64,000 nt of DNA from NCBI GenBank assembly GCA_011109175.1, contig RDEW01000065.1:143984-207983 (forward strand), read 5' to 3'. Below the pieces are notes generated by a model. The model was not told where the DNA came from. It saw nothing but the letters and a program-made list of their open reading frames with translations, and searched no databases. Of the stretch, positions 32,200 through 42,978 are shown piece after piece (position 1 is the stretch's first letter; every line of letters starts with the position of its first letter). The stretch is from Dicyema japonicum (lineage: Eukaryota; Dicyemida; Rhombozoa; Dicyemidae). A program made the translations under genes and the position numbers.

Positions 32200-35150
32200 T
32201 CTGCTCAATGTTTTGCTATGGATCATGCTACACTCAAAGAATTACTACTTTCCTGCGAAATCAAAAGAGCTGTGCGAGTCTTGCGGATATTGCAACGCGA
32301 GGAAATACGGTTTGAATTGTACATCTTGCATTTCCACTTCGGGTGTGTCCGAAATTCGATATTGGCTGCCAGATCTCTTTACAAATGGGACTGCGCATAC
32401 TGTATGGATTGCGACCCCGCTCAGTGGCTCCATCAGTCATCCCTCTTACTCTTATTCTGGACAAATCGAACCATTTTTGTCACGCCTATCGGAGAGTCGG
32501 AAAGGTAGACGGATTCCACTGAGAATACCAAAGGTCGCTTGAATTCCAGCCTGCTGAATGCCTCACGTCATTAATTGATAAAGCCATCAGCATCAGTGAC
32601 CAGGCCTCTTGGATACGTCTACTAAGCTTTGCATCTATGACCCTTGGAATTTCTGCCTCAAAGCAAGCTCGCAACGGATCACTGGCCTCAAAAATCAAGA
32701 AGAATACTTCTGCCTTTTTGGTCACTTCAATGCAGCAAAACTCTGGAACCGAGCCTGAGCAAGTACTTAGGTGCAAACAGTTGTCTACAGAAGCTGGGAG
32801 TAAACAAGAAGATTCTAAAGCATTTAGAGAGAGAGAGAGAGAGAGTGAACCGAAAACTAATGAAAGTAGACGTGTGCGCAGCTGTAAAAGTGGTGTCTTG
32901 TGACAAAACGCTGTTGAAACCGTGCCGTGAAGTCTTGGAGTTATTGAGAAGGAAGCACCCTGCTCCACCACCGAACCAGCGGAACTTGACAATGCAGAAG
33001 ATCTCCCGGCATTTACTCCCACGGAATTTGAAATAGTGCGTTGAATAAAGTATTTTGCACCCAATAGCTGCGGAGGCCTGGACGGACTGCGCCCAAGCCA
33101 TATAAAGGACTTAACCTCTGAAGCTACTGCTGAAGCCTGCCGTGCTTGTTAACGTCTATCACCTTGCTGCTCACTCGAATAGTTAATGGTGATTTTCCAA
33201 AATTTGCTAGAGATCTTTTTTGTAAACATCTATTGGCATTCTGAAAAGGAGATGGAGGTGTCCGCCAAATTGCGATCGGTACATACTTTCGAAAGCTTGC
33301 TGCTAAAATCGCTGCCCGGAGAGTCTCCCACAATGTTGCTGAAAAGTTGTTCCCGACTCAACTTGAGGTGAGAGTGACCGGTTGCGAGGCAGCAGTCTAC
33401 GCCGCGAGGAGTTACTTCAACAACAATAATTCCCAGACCCAAAGGCTAGGCCTGAAGCTTGATATATCAAATGCGTTCAACGTTGAGGAGAGACTGTATT
33501 TTGGAAACCTGTCGGAAGAGAGCTCCAGAGATTGGCGACTTATACACTTATCGTATTGGACGGACTCAGCCTTAGTTTACGGAAACGATATCGTTTATTC
33601 ACGCACAGGCGTTCAGCATGGAGACCCTCTAGAGCCTTTGCTTTTTGCAATGACAATTGACACAGTGGCACGAAACATAAACTGTGAACTCAACTTGTGG
33701 TACTTGACGACGCTACAATAGCTGGCCCATGGGAAAACGTATATCAGGATATTTCTTCAACCATTCCAGCTCTAAACGAATTGGGTTTAAGTGTCAACGT
33801 TATGAAATCGGAACTTATCAATATTTCCTGCTCATCTCCAAGCTTTTCTACTGCCTGCAAGAATTCAGATCCCTACTTCCAGGTTTCAACATATCCTCCT
33901 TGGACAAGCACACTTCCTTGGCTACCCTCTCGGAAAACTGCCTTACCAGTAAGGATAATGAAGTTGAAGCCTTTACAAAGAGAGTATCATCTTTGGATCC
34001 ACCCACATGTGTCTTTCTTTTTGCTCAAGAAATGTATTTCGATGTCGAAGATGATGTACATTTTGAGATGTTCACCATGTTTTGAACATCGGAATGCACT
34101 ATTGTCGGCTGATGGGACTCTGAGACGATCGGCGGAGTCAATACTGAATGTCAAATTCGATGATCTGGGCTGGAATATGTGCAAAGAACCTGCGAGAAAT
34201 GGGGGTATTGGGTTGAGATCCCCCCTTGAAGCCGCCCTGCCTGCCTACTTTTAATCTTTTGCGAGCTGCAGTCGCTTGGCCCAAGCAGTCCTACGTGACG
34301 CAACCGGACATACCTTGGACTCGGAGCTTTACAGAGTTTGCAAGTTGTGAGGTGAGTTGGACTTGGAAATCCCGTCGAATTTCGCTTGCCAGAATAGTTG
34401 GGACTCAATTGCATGTATGAGCACTCTGGAGGCCGCGAAGAAAAGCGCCAACCAACACCGACTAGCAAGCATTAAGTCGGCCGCACATCGCGGAAATGGA
34501 GTCTGGCTCGAGGCCCTACCGTGCCCACATCTGGGGACCCTCCTTGACGAAAACAGCCTGAGGATCGGGTGGCACTGCGCCCAGGACTGGACATATGCCA
34601 GAGACACAAACGCCGTCGCGGTGGGAACGTTGATACGAAAGGCTTACATCCACTCTCTTGCCGACGAAGTGCTGGTCGAGCCCCGCGCCACGCAGCCCTC
34701 AATGACATCATTTTTCGAGCCCTCAAGGCTGCGGGATTTCCGGTTTAATTGAAACCATTGGGCTTAGACAGAGGCGACAAGAAGAGGCCGGATGGAATGA
34801 CGTTATTCCCATACTCCCACGGAAAATCACTCGTCTGGGACGCAACGTGTGTGGACATCTTTTCAGGAGCCAGATTGCTGACGGCGAACGCACTCTCCTG
34901 GAGACGCATCCGACCAGGCGGAGGACAAGAAGATCCATAAGTACGAATCCCTCGAGACCATTACCATTTCGCCCCCATTGCTGTGGAGACAACTGGAACT
35001 GTAGGCGCGAAGACGGACGCTATTCTCCACAGCATTGGAAGCAAACTCGCCTCAAAAAGGTGCGAGCCACGGGAGGGACTCTGATTGAGGCAGAGGCTCG
35101 AAATGGCGATTATCAGATGTAACACATTCGCCATTCTGTCGTCCTAATTA
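32200..35150 (+). mobile_element. RLE-1 retroelement, long degraded copy
   Basis: The N-terminal part is scattered over 32200-33050 (ATLKELLLSCEIKRAVRVL, ELLRRKHPAPPP). Then RT: GGLDGLRPSHIKDLTS (33075-33120), LKLDISNAFN (33452), GVQHGDPLEPLLFA (33610), WYLDDATIAGP (about 33700, after a frame change). Next YILRCSPCFE, VKFDDLGW, NGGIGLRSPLEAALPAY (to 34254), SIKSAAHRGNGVWL (34471), and a C-terminal GLDRGDKKRPDG with [19 protein letters not shown] (34760-34880), resembling a PD-(D/E)XK nuclease core. The catalytic box is YLDD rather than YADD. Several frame shifts; not functional as read. Confidence 0.7.
32828..32848 (+). repeat. (GA)n microsatellite
   Basis: A run of about ten GA units inside the RLE-1 N-terminal region, giving an RERERE stretch in translation. 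Confidence 0.8.
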
Positions 35151-35844
35151 TTGTCTAAATCAATTTATTTGTTGAATAAATCATTTTAGTCTATGTGATT
35201 GGTCCAAAAAGTTTTCAACACAGGATGACATTAATATGCAATCATTGAGATTATGATTCTAATTCAGATGTAAATCTCTATCCAAAAAATATTTTCAAAG
35301 AAGGCATATAATTTTATTTTGCCTATTATTAATGGTTTAATGCGTGAGAAGAATCGTTAAGGGCGAAGCTGAGTCTCACTTTTCTACAAAAACTAAACAC
35401 AGCTCAAAACTGTCTTGAAAACATCGTGGCACAGTAGTCATTGCTTTCATTCGTGTCATTATTAGTTATGGGTTCGATTTCAAACAGCCACCGACCTGGC
35501 CAAAGGATTTTCTACTGCTCTGTGCCTTCTTAAAATCCTAGTAGGAGTCATGCGATCAACCTGTCTCAGAAGGCACCCAATGTCTGGCCGGCATTTAAAA
35601 ATGATCACTATTTTCCCTACCTTATTGAATGGGTTTTTAAACTGTAAAATGCTTGGAAAGGAGTGGTCCTACTGCTACTTTGGGAAACGGATATACCATA
35701 ATCAGAGGTTAATAATCCTTAACCTCTTTCCGATTTTTTCATAGCTAGTAATAAATCTAAAAACCCGGACATGTGCATGTTTTTAATCAAATAATCAAAA
35801 AGTGAGATAATTAAATATTCGGGTGAAGAAATGTAAACAATAGG
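35151..35844. other. Intergenic with S-type SINE scrap
   Basis: 35549-35720 resembles S-type SINEs (AAGGCACCCAATGTCTGGCC, compare GAGGCGCCCAATGCCTGGCC at 11.8 kb) but is strongly diverged. The remainder is AT-rich with nothing recognised. Confidence 0.4.
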
Positions 35845-36811
35845 TTAGAATGACTGCATAACAACACTCTTATGTTCAGCCTGTAAACTGTTATCTCCCA
35901 ATCCACTAAACCCAGAGGCACCCTTGAATATAACACAAAGACCAACCCTCTTCAAATTAATCACATCATATTCGCTTATTGACTTGCCATTGATTGGGTC
36001 CTTCTTATCAATCTTTAAAGCAGTTTTAATGCAATCCAACTTCATAACAATACATCTAAAATAGTAAAACATAATACGATGTTTTCAAAATAGCTGAGGG
36101 CACGGAATTCCCGAGGGGATCCCCACTCACTGGGCATATATAACGATCGTCACTCCCGCCAAGTTGTGTGGATCTGTCCCTGGAGCAGGTTCGAATCTGA
36201 TTTCTATCAAATCCTTGAACTTTAGGGGCTTCCCAGTCATCGGACACAACACAGCTTTCGACTGGGGTTATAAAAAACACAGACTGGTGGGTCTGGTGGC
36301 GTCAGCTTGTATTCTGGGGTCAACGAAGGAATCCAAAAACAGTTCAACTCCTTGTTTTCGACAGTAGATGTGCCCGTCTTCATGACCTTGTGAGATCTGT
36401 TTGTTATAGACGCTTCCAAATCAGCATATTTCCGTTTCTTCTGATCATCTTGGCGGGCTTTATCTTTAGAATCTTTGGCCTTCTGTTCTTCCTTCCACCT
36501 CTGGTACTCCTTGGTCTTTCGTTCAATTTCCCTCTTAGAATTGACGATGTACTCTAGAATGGACTCTTTATCGAACAAATATCCGTCAGGACTGCAGTTA
36601 ATGAGTAAATTACTTTATCATTGGGTGAGCACAGGGCTGCATTGTAAGACAACAGCAGTCAAAATCCTATATTGTCTATAATGACTACTTTGACTGAATC
36701 CTTAGACATTCTAAGTGTCTGAGATCCGTATCCTGATGATTTTGAATCCTTCTTTCTTTCGTTGTACGAGTATACTGAGTTTGCTGTTGCATTTCTGCCA
36801 TGACGAGTCAT
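35845..36811 (-). CDS. NOSIP: NOSIP, U-box-type E3 ligase / splicing-associated factor
   Basis: NOSIP was found as an eNOS-interacting protein; it has E3 ubiquitin-ligase activity and associates with the spliceosome. ATG 36811 gives the near-invariant start MTRHGRNATANSVYSYNER, then SGYGSQTLR. The divided U-box begins DFDCCCLT and PDGYLFDKESILEYI, then a coiled region (EIERKTKEYQRWKEEQK), NCFWIPSLTPE, CPMTGKPLKFKDL, RYICPVSGDPLGNSVPSAIL and the C-terminus GASGFSGLGDNSLQAEHKS. Introns of 22, 22, 23 and 22 nt lie at 36667-36688, 36592-36613, 36262-36284 and 36056-36077. One frame break at a CCC run (36155-36157) looks like a missing base. Otherwise full length, about 280 residues. Confidence 0.93.
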
Positions 36812-37095
36812 TTTCAACAACAAGCAACTAAATGTTTTAAAATTTTGTTATAATATTCGAATATATTTATTTATAGTCTTAAATATTAAATTATTTACAA
36901 TTTTTAGTCAAGCATGCATTCAATAATATAATAATTACATTAAAATTTCGGCCACGTGCTTTTTCTTTTTTAAATAAAGTGTGGGTTTTTCCTACGCGGA
37001 GGTTAAGTAATGGAAACATTACTACTCCTCGGTTGAAGGGCTGGAAAAATTAATTTGGTTTACTGATTTCGTGTACATTTGTGCTACTTGACGCT

Positions 37096-37362
37096 TTAAG
37101 GAAACCAAAGTTCTATCAGCTGATCTTTTGAGTTGGGAGTTTCAAAATTGATAATCCCAGTGACTGCCAGAGTCAAATTCGTTTGTATCTCAGTGGTCAT
37201 CATGAATTTGTTGGTGAAGACAAGTTGGTGATCTTTTCTGTTTCCTTGGAATGTCAATATTTTACCTGGAAGTGCCACTAGCTACATGGTCTTATGTAAT
37301 TCAAAGTACTCTCCGTCGTACACAAAATTAAAAGTACCTGTTTTGATAGAGCTCGATGCCAT
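37096..37362 (-). CDS. Unknown small gene, probably with short introns
   Basis: I do not recognise this gene. A minus ATG near 37362 reads MASSSIKTGTFNFVYDGEYF before a stop, and a second open stretch (37096-37278) reads LVFTNKFMMTTEIQTNLTL and FETPNSKDQLIELWFP. GT and AG pairs between them could give a spliced product but no join was convincing. It lies 285 bp upstream of NOSIP on the same strand. Confidence 0.3.
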
Positions 37363-37670
37363 ACACCGTCAAAAGTTAAACGGATTCCAGTTCAGCAAAT
37401 TTCTTGAATCAACTTATTTTGAATGTCTCATGTAAATAATTCTTTTTCAATATTTATAAAACTGAAGATATTATCCTGAGTCCGTAACTAGGTCGGTGAT
37501 TTCTTGGTAAATAAGTGAAGCACTTTTACAATATCTATAATCCATATAGCCACTGTGTACAACAATTTTCAATGCCAGTATCTTTTATGCTCCTATTGTC
37601 AATTGTCAACATTTTTCAGCATTTTCAGATTGTTTCCTAAAACAAGAGAAAATAAGCCCTGTCGGTGGAC
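37363..37670. other. Intergenic, nothing recognised
   Basis: AT-rich spacer before the RLE-2 fragment. Confidence 0.3.
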
Positions 37671-38170
37671 ATAAGACAGATACTCAGGTCAGGTTCGATA
37701 AACCTGATATTTTTGTCCACGATAAGATGAAGAATGAAATTGTACTTATTGAAAATGGGATTACTTCTCAAGGATTATTGAAACATACAGAAGTAGAAAA
37801 GTTACTAAGTACGATTTATTGGCTAGATAGCTCAAACTAATTTATGGTGCCACAGTAAAAGTCATACATATTGTTCTAACGTGGGACGGTGTCGTTTCGA
37901 AGGCCTATAAATCTCACTCGGGAGCCACCGCAATCGATGCACCGACTAGAACATACAATCAATCCGTTGTCCTCAAGAAGACTTTGGAGAGTATGTTGGT
38001 GGAGTATAAATAATGGGTGCCCACTATCGTGGAAGATTTGGTTACAACAACCAATCAACTAGTGGAATTAGCAATCAGTTCGATGACGTTCTAGGCAACC
38101 CAGGTGGGGAAGAAACGGTTGGTTTTCAGGTCAACAACTCTTCTTCTAAAGCGAGAAAGGTCTAGAAGCA
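37671..38170 (+). mobile_element. RLE-2 (R2-like) endonuclease fragment
   Basis: Encodes KPDIFVHDKMKNEIVLIENG, then VIHIVLTWDGVVSKAYKSH. This parallels KPDIVVHDKESGQVLIIEVG at 38.8 kb. In R2-type elements the PD...E pattern is the catalytic core of the restriction-like endonuclease; here the expected Glu position reads ENG rather than EVG. Frames are broken by stops. Confidence 0.65.
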
Positions 38171-38394
38171 GCTAGTAATTTTTATTTAATTGTGTTTTCC
38201 GTAAAATAAATATCGGTCCTTTTATACAGCCCTGCCGCAAAGGATTAGTAATGTAAATTTCAGCTTAGGAAAAACTCACATTTAAGAAGAACAGTCTTAC
38301 TAATTACTCCAAGGCATTGAGAATGTCCTTGACTTCTCGTTCTTTTTTACTTTCGAGTCGTAGAAAATAAGAATGAATTAATATTATTATTTAT
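38171..38394. other. Spacer between retroelement copies
   Basis: Nothing recognised. Confidence 0.3.
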
Positions 38395-38690
38395 TAACCC
38401 GGGATACACCGAGAAAGAAGTTAAAGTAAACAACTGATTAAGTGTATCCAGTTTTCACTTCTACGGAAACAGAGCCCATCCGGAATCACCATAAAAGGAA
38501 AAAAACTTCCATTACTTGCAGTTGTGGAAAACCCTCCAGTAAAGTGGGGAAGAGCAAATGATCCTTTTTCGTGCCGGGCTGGCACTGGGCGCCACACAGA
38601 CAGGTGGATCACATGACGTCACTCTAAAAGAAAGAGAGAGGAGGAACAGACAAACCAACAGAAAACTTCAACCAATTAGCCACGTAGCAC
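38395..38690 (-). mobile_element. S-type SINE copy, best preserved
   Basis: On the minus strand it runs from CGTGGCTAATTGG to a tail GGATACACTTAATCAG, with GGTGTATCC 30 bases on (perfect 8-bp stem), followed by AATAAATAATAAT. About 80 percent identical by eye to 48355-48665. Confidence 0.7.
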
Positions 38691-38769
38691 CACATGGGCC
38701 ACTAGGAATTTATTTTTAAAAATATAATTTTAGAATAGTTCATTTTAAATAAAAAAAGTTAATTAAGTA

Positions 38770-39290
38770 CCTCGGTGCTAGTCAAGCACAATAAACCGGA
38801 CATTGTGGTACACGATAAGGAGTCTGGCCAAGTCCTTATCATAGAAGTTGGCATCACGTCTCAAGACCGTTTGCAGACTGGGGAGGTGGAGAAAAAAAGG
38901 AAGTATGACTTTCTTGCAAACGAGATGAGGCAGATGCTTGGTTGGAAGGTCCTCGTTATTCTTATAGTAATGACGTGGAAAGGAATTGCAACGAAGTACC
39001 ACAAGGGTTATCTGAAGCAGTTGGGGGTAGATAGGAAGCTCTAGGCCTATCTACAGTCCACTGTGTTAAAGCGGACCCTAGAGAACCTGACACTGGAGTA
39101 TAGGAGGCAGATCCCTGAGATGCCATATGGGCAGAGGGTTCAATTGGACAAGGCGCTCTCGGAGTTGTTTCAGCAACCAGAATCGAACCTGCCTGAGGAG
39201 GCTGGCGAACAGGCAGGCGAGGAAGGTTGTTGATTATTAAATATATTAACTTTTTTATTGTTTGTTAAATAAAGTTTAATATTTAATTTG
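38770..39290 (+). mobile_element. RLE-2 (R2-like) 3' end copy
   Basis: Open frame to 39044: NKPDIVVHDKESGQVLIIE, VGITSQDRLQTGEVEKKRKY, VMTWKGIATKYHKGYLKQLG, then after one stop a Glu/Leu-rich tail (EEAGEQAGEEGC). The 3' end is ATTATTAAATATATTAAC followed by T-rich sequence and GTTAAATAAAG. Its last 140 bp recur almost identically at 60250-60390. 5'-truncated, lacking RT. Confidence 0.7.
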
Positions 39291-39360
39291 AAATTTGAAT
39301 AATTATCTGCCGTGCTTTGCTTTTGTTTCTTGTTGTTTTGTAACTTTTTTAACGGAAAAT

Positions 39361-42300
39361 GGATGGATTGTTCGACAATGACTTGTTTTCAGTATTTAAC
39401 GGAGAAAACAAAAAGAATAGCAAGAAACTTAAAAGAAAAAACTCATCGACGACGAGCAAAAACGAAAGTGGAGCCAAAAAGTCTACAAAGTAGTCCCTAA
39501 TTGGTTCTACTTAGTTCTTCTAGCCTACCAGAACCGGACAACGATGTAGTTTACCTTGGTACTGTAAATTACGACGAAGAATCCTCAAAAATGTATTTAA
39601 TGAACTCACTTCAGATTACCAAACTCAAGTGACCTTAAAGACTTCGAAATTACAGATAAAAGTGAATTTTCATGGTAACTGTTATTTTTTATTTCTCAGT
39701 TTCCTTCAATCTTCAGAACGAGCCCACATTTACAGAATTGAATCCTCAGATAAGTGTCTTCACGAGGTAGCCAGCCGTAATTACTATTTTCAAGGTTGCG
39801 GTCCCCCATGACGAAGATTTGAAAACTTTGCATGCTCGTGTACCACCTGTGAGAGAGTTTCCATTCAAATTGGATGGCTTTCAAAGGGAAGCAATAAAAT
39901 GTCTGGACAATGACCAGTCAGTCTTGGTTTCGGCCCACACCTCGGCAGGGAAGACAGTCGTCGCCGAGTTTTGCTTTAATGACTAAATCAAAGATATGCC
40001 ATAGCCAAGTGTGTGGAGGAACACAGAATGGTGATCTATACGACCCCAATAAAGGCTTTAAGCAACCAAAAGTACAGAGACTTGCAGGAGAAGTTCATCG
40101 ATGTCGGTCTTGTAACAGGAGACGTGACTTATAATCCCAATGCCAAGATTTTGGTGATGACAACTGAGGTATATTCTAACTGATTGTAGATTCTGAGGAA
40201 TATGTTGTACAGGGATCACAAGTTATGAGAGAAGTCGGTGGGTCGTCTTTGATGAAATCCACTACATGCGAGACAGAGGTTATATTGTTTTTTATCTCTA
40301 GAGAGGGGAGTTGTCTGGGAAGAAACTATCATTCTTTTGCCTGATACTGTCCACTATGTGTTCTTGTCAGCAACTATTCCTAATGCCTCCCAATTTGCTG
40401 GATGGATTTGCCAGCTTCACAATCAGGTTGATGAGCATATATATCTTAGCATTGTCACGTGGTCTACACTGATTTCCGACCGACTCCGTTGCAGCATTTT
40501 ATTTATCCTTGTGGGGGAGAAGGAATAAACTTAATTGTTGACGAAAATGTATTAACTTGCTGTTATTTTAGGGTCAATTCAAATCGGAGAGTTTTGAGAA
40601 GGCTATCAAGCAAATTAGAAAGTCAGGTACCGCATCTAATACGACCACTCGTCCCAGAGTTTCTGGACAGTCTGGTTCACTCATTTTTATATTAAATAGC
40701 AAAGTCTAACATTCACAAGGTTGTCAGTTTTATTTCTGATGAAAACATGACGCCTGCAATAATATTTAGCTTTTCGAGAAAGGATTGTGAAGCTTATGGT
40801 CTAGAAATGGCAAAAATGGACTTTACTTCCAATGGTTTGTGATTTTTGCTGACTTTTAGACGAAAAGAGTATAATTCAGGAAATATTTTTAAATGCTATT
40901 GCCGATCTGTCTGATGAAGACAGAAAACTCCCACAAATACAAAACATGACTCCGCTTTTGAAAAAAGGGATAGGAATTCATCATTCTGGTCTTATGCCTA
41001 TGGTAAAAGAGATTGTGGAAATCCTTTTCGGAGAGGGACTTTTGAAGGTATTCGTTTTGTAACAATTAAAGGTTCTGTTTGCGACAGAAACTTTTGCAAT
41101 GGGAGTGAATATGCCTGCTCGGACGGTTGTCTTTTCTAGTATGAGAAAATTCGACGGGAAACAAGTACGATCAATTACACCTGGGGAATACATTCAAATG
41201 AGTGGAAGAGCGGGGCGACGAGGACTGGATAAAATTGGGACCTCAATAATGATGGTTGATCAACAGTTTACGTCATCAGAGTGTCGAGATTTGTTTATGG
41301 TGTTTTTATATGTTAATTTGGCAGGGATCAGCTGATCCACTAAACAGTGCATTTCATTTGACTTATAACATGATCCTTCAGTTGCTTAGAGTAGAAGGAA
41401 TTAATCCTGAATATATTATGGGGAGGTCATTCTTCCAATTTCAAAATTATGCTGCGATTCCTGGTCTGCTTGATGGTTAGTTCGATTGTTACTGGTAGAT
41501 TTGAACACTTTGGAGCAGAAGTATTTATCCACCAAAATCCCCAATGAGGAGGAGATTGCTGAGTATTACACTACAAGGAAGCATTTAGCATTGGCTGAAA
41601 ATAAAATGCTTAAATTCTTACAAGATCCTATAAATTCTGTCCCCTTTCTGCAAGTTGGGAGACTCATAATGGTAGTAAAGTGAGTTACTTTAGATACGTC
41701 GAGATGAAGGTGACGATGCGTCCTCTTCTGTTTGGGCAGTTGTCCTTAACTGCTATAAGTCGGAAGGGAAAGATGTTATTAATTATTATAATTTGTAGAA
41801 AAGTACTGATGAGAGTAAGAAATCCAGGACTTATGCGATTGATATTATGCTGGGTAACGGAAAACAACCTCAGGTTTATATTAGAGATAGTAGGTTTAAT
41901 TGCAGATCATGAGTTTTACGCTTAATCAAGTCCGTAAGAATTAGCAGTGTGTGTCTTAAACTGCCCAAAGATCTATCTGGTGAGGATAATCAGCGACGTG
42001 TGCTGAGGATTATGGAGGTTGTTATTTGATATAATGTTTAGGAAGTCTCTAACAGATTTAAAGGGAATATTCCGCTGATTGATCCAGTGGAGGATATGAA
42101 AATAAAGAACACTGAGATTTCCTCAATTGTTGATAAAATGAAGGTTTTTGAGGAGAGGATGCAATTGCATCCATTTCATCATTCCCCCAATAAGGCTGAG
42201 CTTTGTGCTGCGTATCATTCAAAGCAACAGGTTCTTGTAATTATAAAATTCAGTTGGGGGAGAAAATAAAGTCTCTAAAACTTGATTTGAAACATAAAAA

Positions 42301-42978
42301 GTCATTGCTTCAAATGGACGAACTAAAATGCAGGAAGCGAGTGCTAAGGAGACTCAACTTTATAAACTCTAATGATGTGATTGACATGAAAGGACGGATT
42401 GCTTGTGAGATTTCAAGGTTTATTTATTTTTAATTTTTAGTGGAGACGAGTTGTTACTCACAGAACTGGTTTTTGCAGGATTCTTCAATGCTCTCTCCTG
42501 TGAGGACATTTGCTCAATTCTCAGCTGTTTTGTGTTCGAAATAAAGTCCACTTCTTTCCCCAAACTTTCTGAGATTTTAATGACTTGCTTATCGAAATTA
42601 CAGGTTTTATGGTCGTTTAATTGTCAGGAAACTGCCAGAAGGATATCCGCTATTTCAGTTGAGTGCAAGTTGGATGTTGATGAGGATGAATACGTCGACT
42701 CGTTTAAGTCTGGGTTGATGGAAGTTTGCCGTGCATGGGCTGGTGGAATGTCTTTCAGTGGAATATGTGAACTGACTGATTATTTTGAGGGATGCGTTAT
42801 TAGATCAATTAGGAGTATTGAAGAGTTGTTGAATGATTTGATAAGAGTGTCTAAGAATATGGGCTGTATTGAATTGGAAGAAAAGTTTCAAAAAATGTAT
42901 TTTTATCTTAACCCCTTTATAATAGGCATTTCCCTTATCAAGAGAGATATTGTATTTTCTTCTTCACTTTATTTGTAA
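39361..42978 (+). CDS. MTREX: MTR4 / SKIV2L2, exosome-cofactor DExH RNA helicase
   Basis: MTR4 unwinds RNA and feeds it to the nuclear exosome in TRAMP- and NEXT-type complexes. Spliced reading gives all helicase blocks: [29 protein letters not shown] (Walker A), [62 protein letters not shown]. Next are the arch insertion ([20 protein letters not shown]), [16 protein letters not shown] and the C-terminal [13 protein letters not shown]. Twenty-one introns of 21-28 nt are placed by frame and homology; the first is 39490-39514, the last 42604-42627. Two single-base losses near 40210-40245, in G-rich runs, break the frame in one conserved exon. An extra ten codons near 42895-42925 contain GT...AG but would need 30 nt, not 29, to splice in frame. 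No sign of decay elsewhere. Confidence 0.95.

Noticed and set aside
32200-33060. A host gene with a Lys-rich N-terminus
   Set aside because: Scattered motifs (LLSCEIKRAVRVL, KHPAPPP) and the adjacent RT show it is the N-terminal part of RLE-1.
36180-36200. GGTTCGAATCTGA resembling a tRNA B box
   Set aside because: It lies within conserved NOSIP coding sequence and has no A box or cloverleaf around it.
40203-40240. A 16-nt intron in MTR4 that would restore the frame
   Set aside because: Removing it would delete codons that, in another frame, match the conserved GSxVMRE motif; two missing bases explain the data better.
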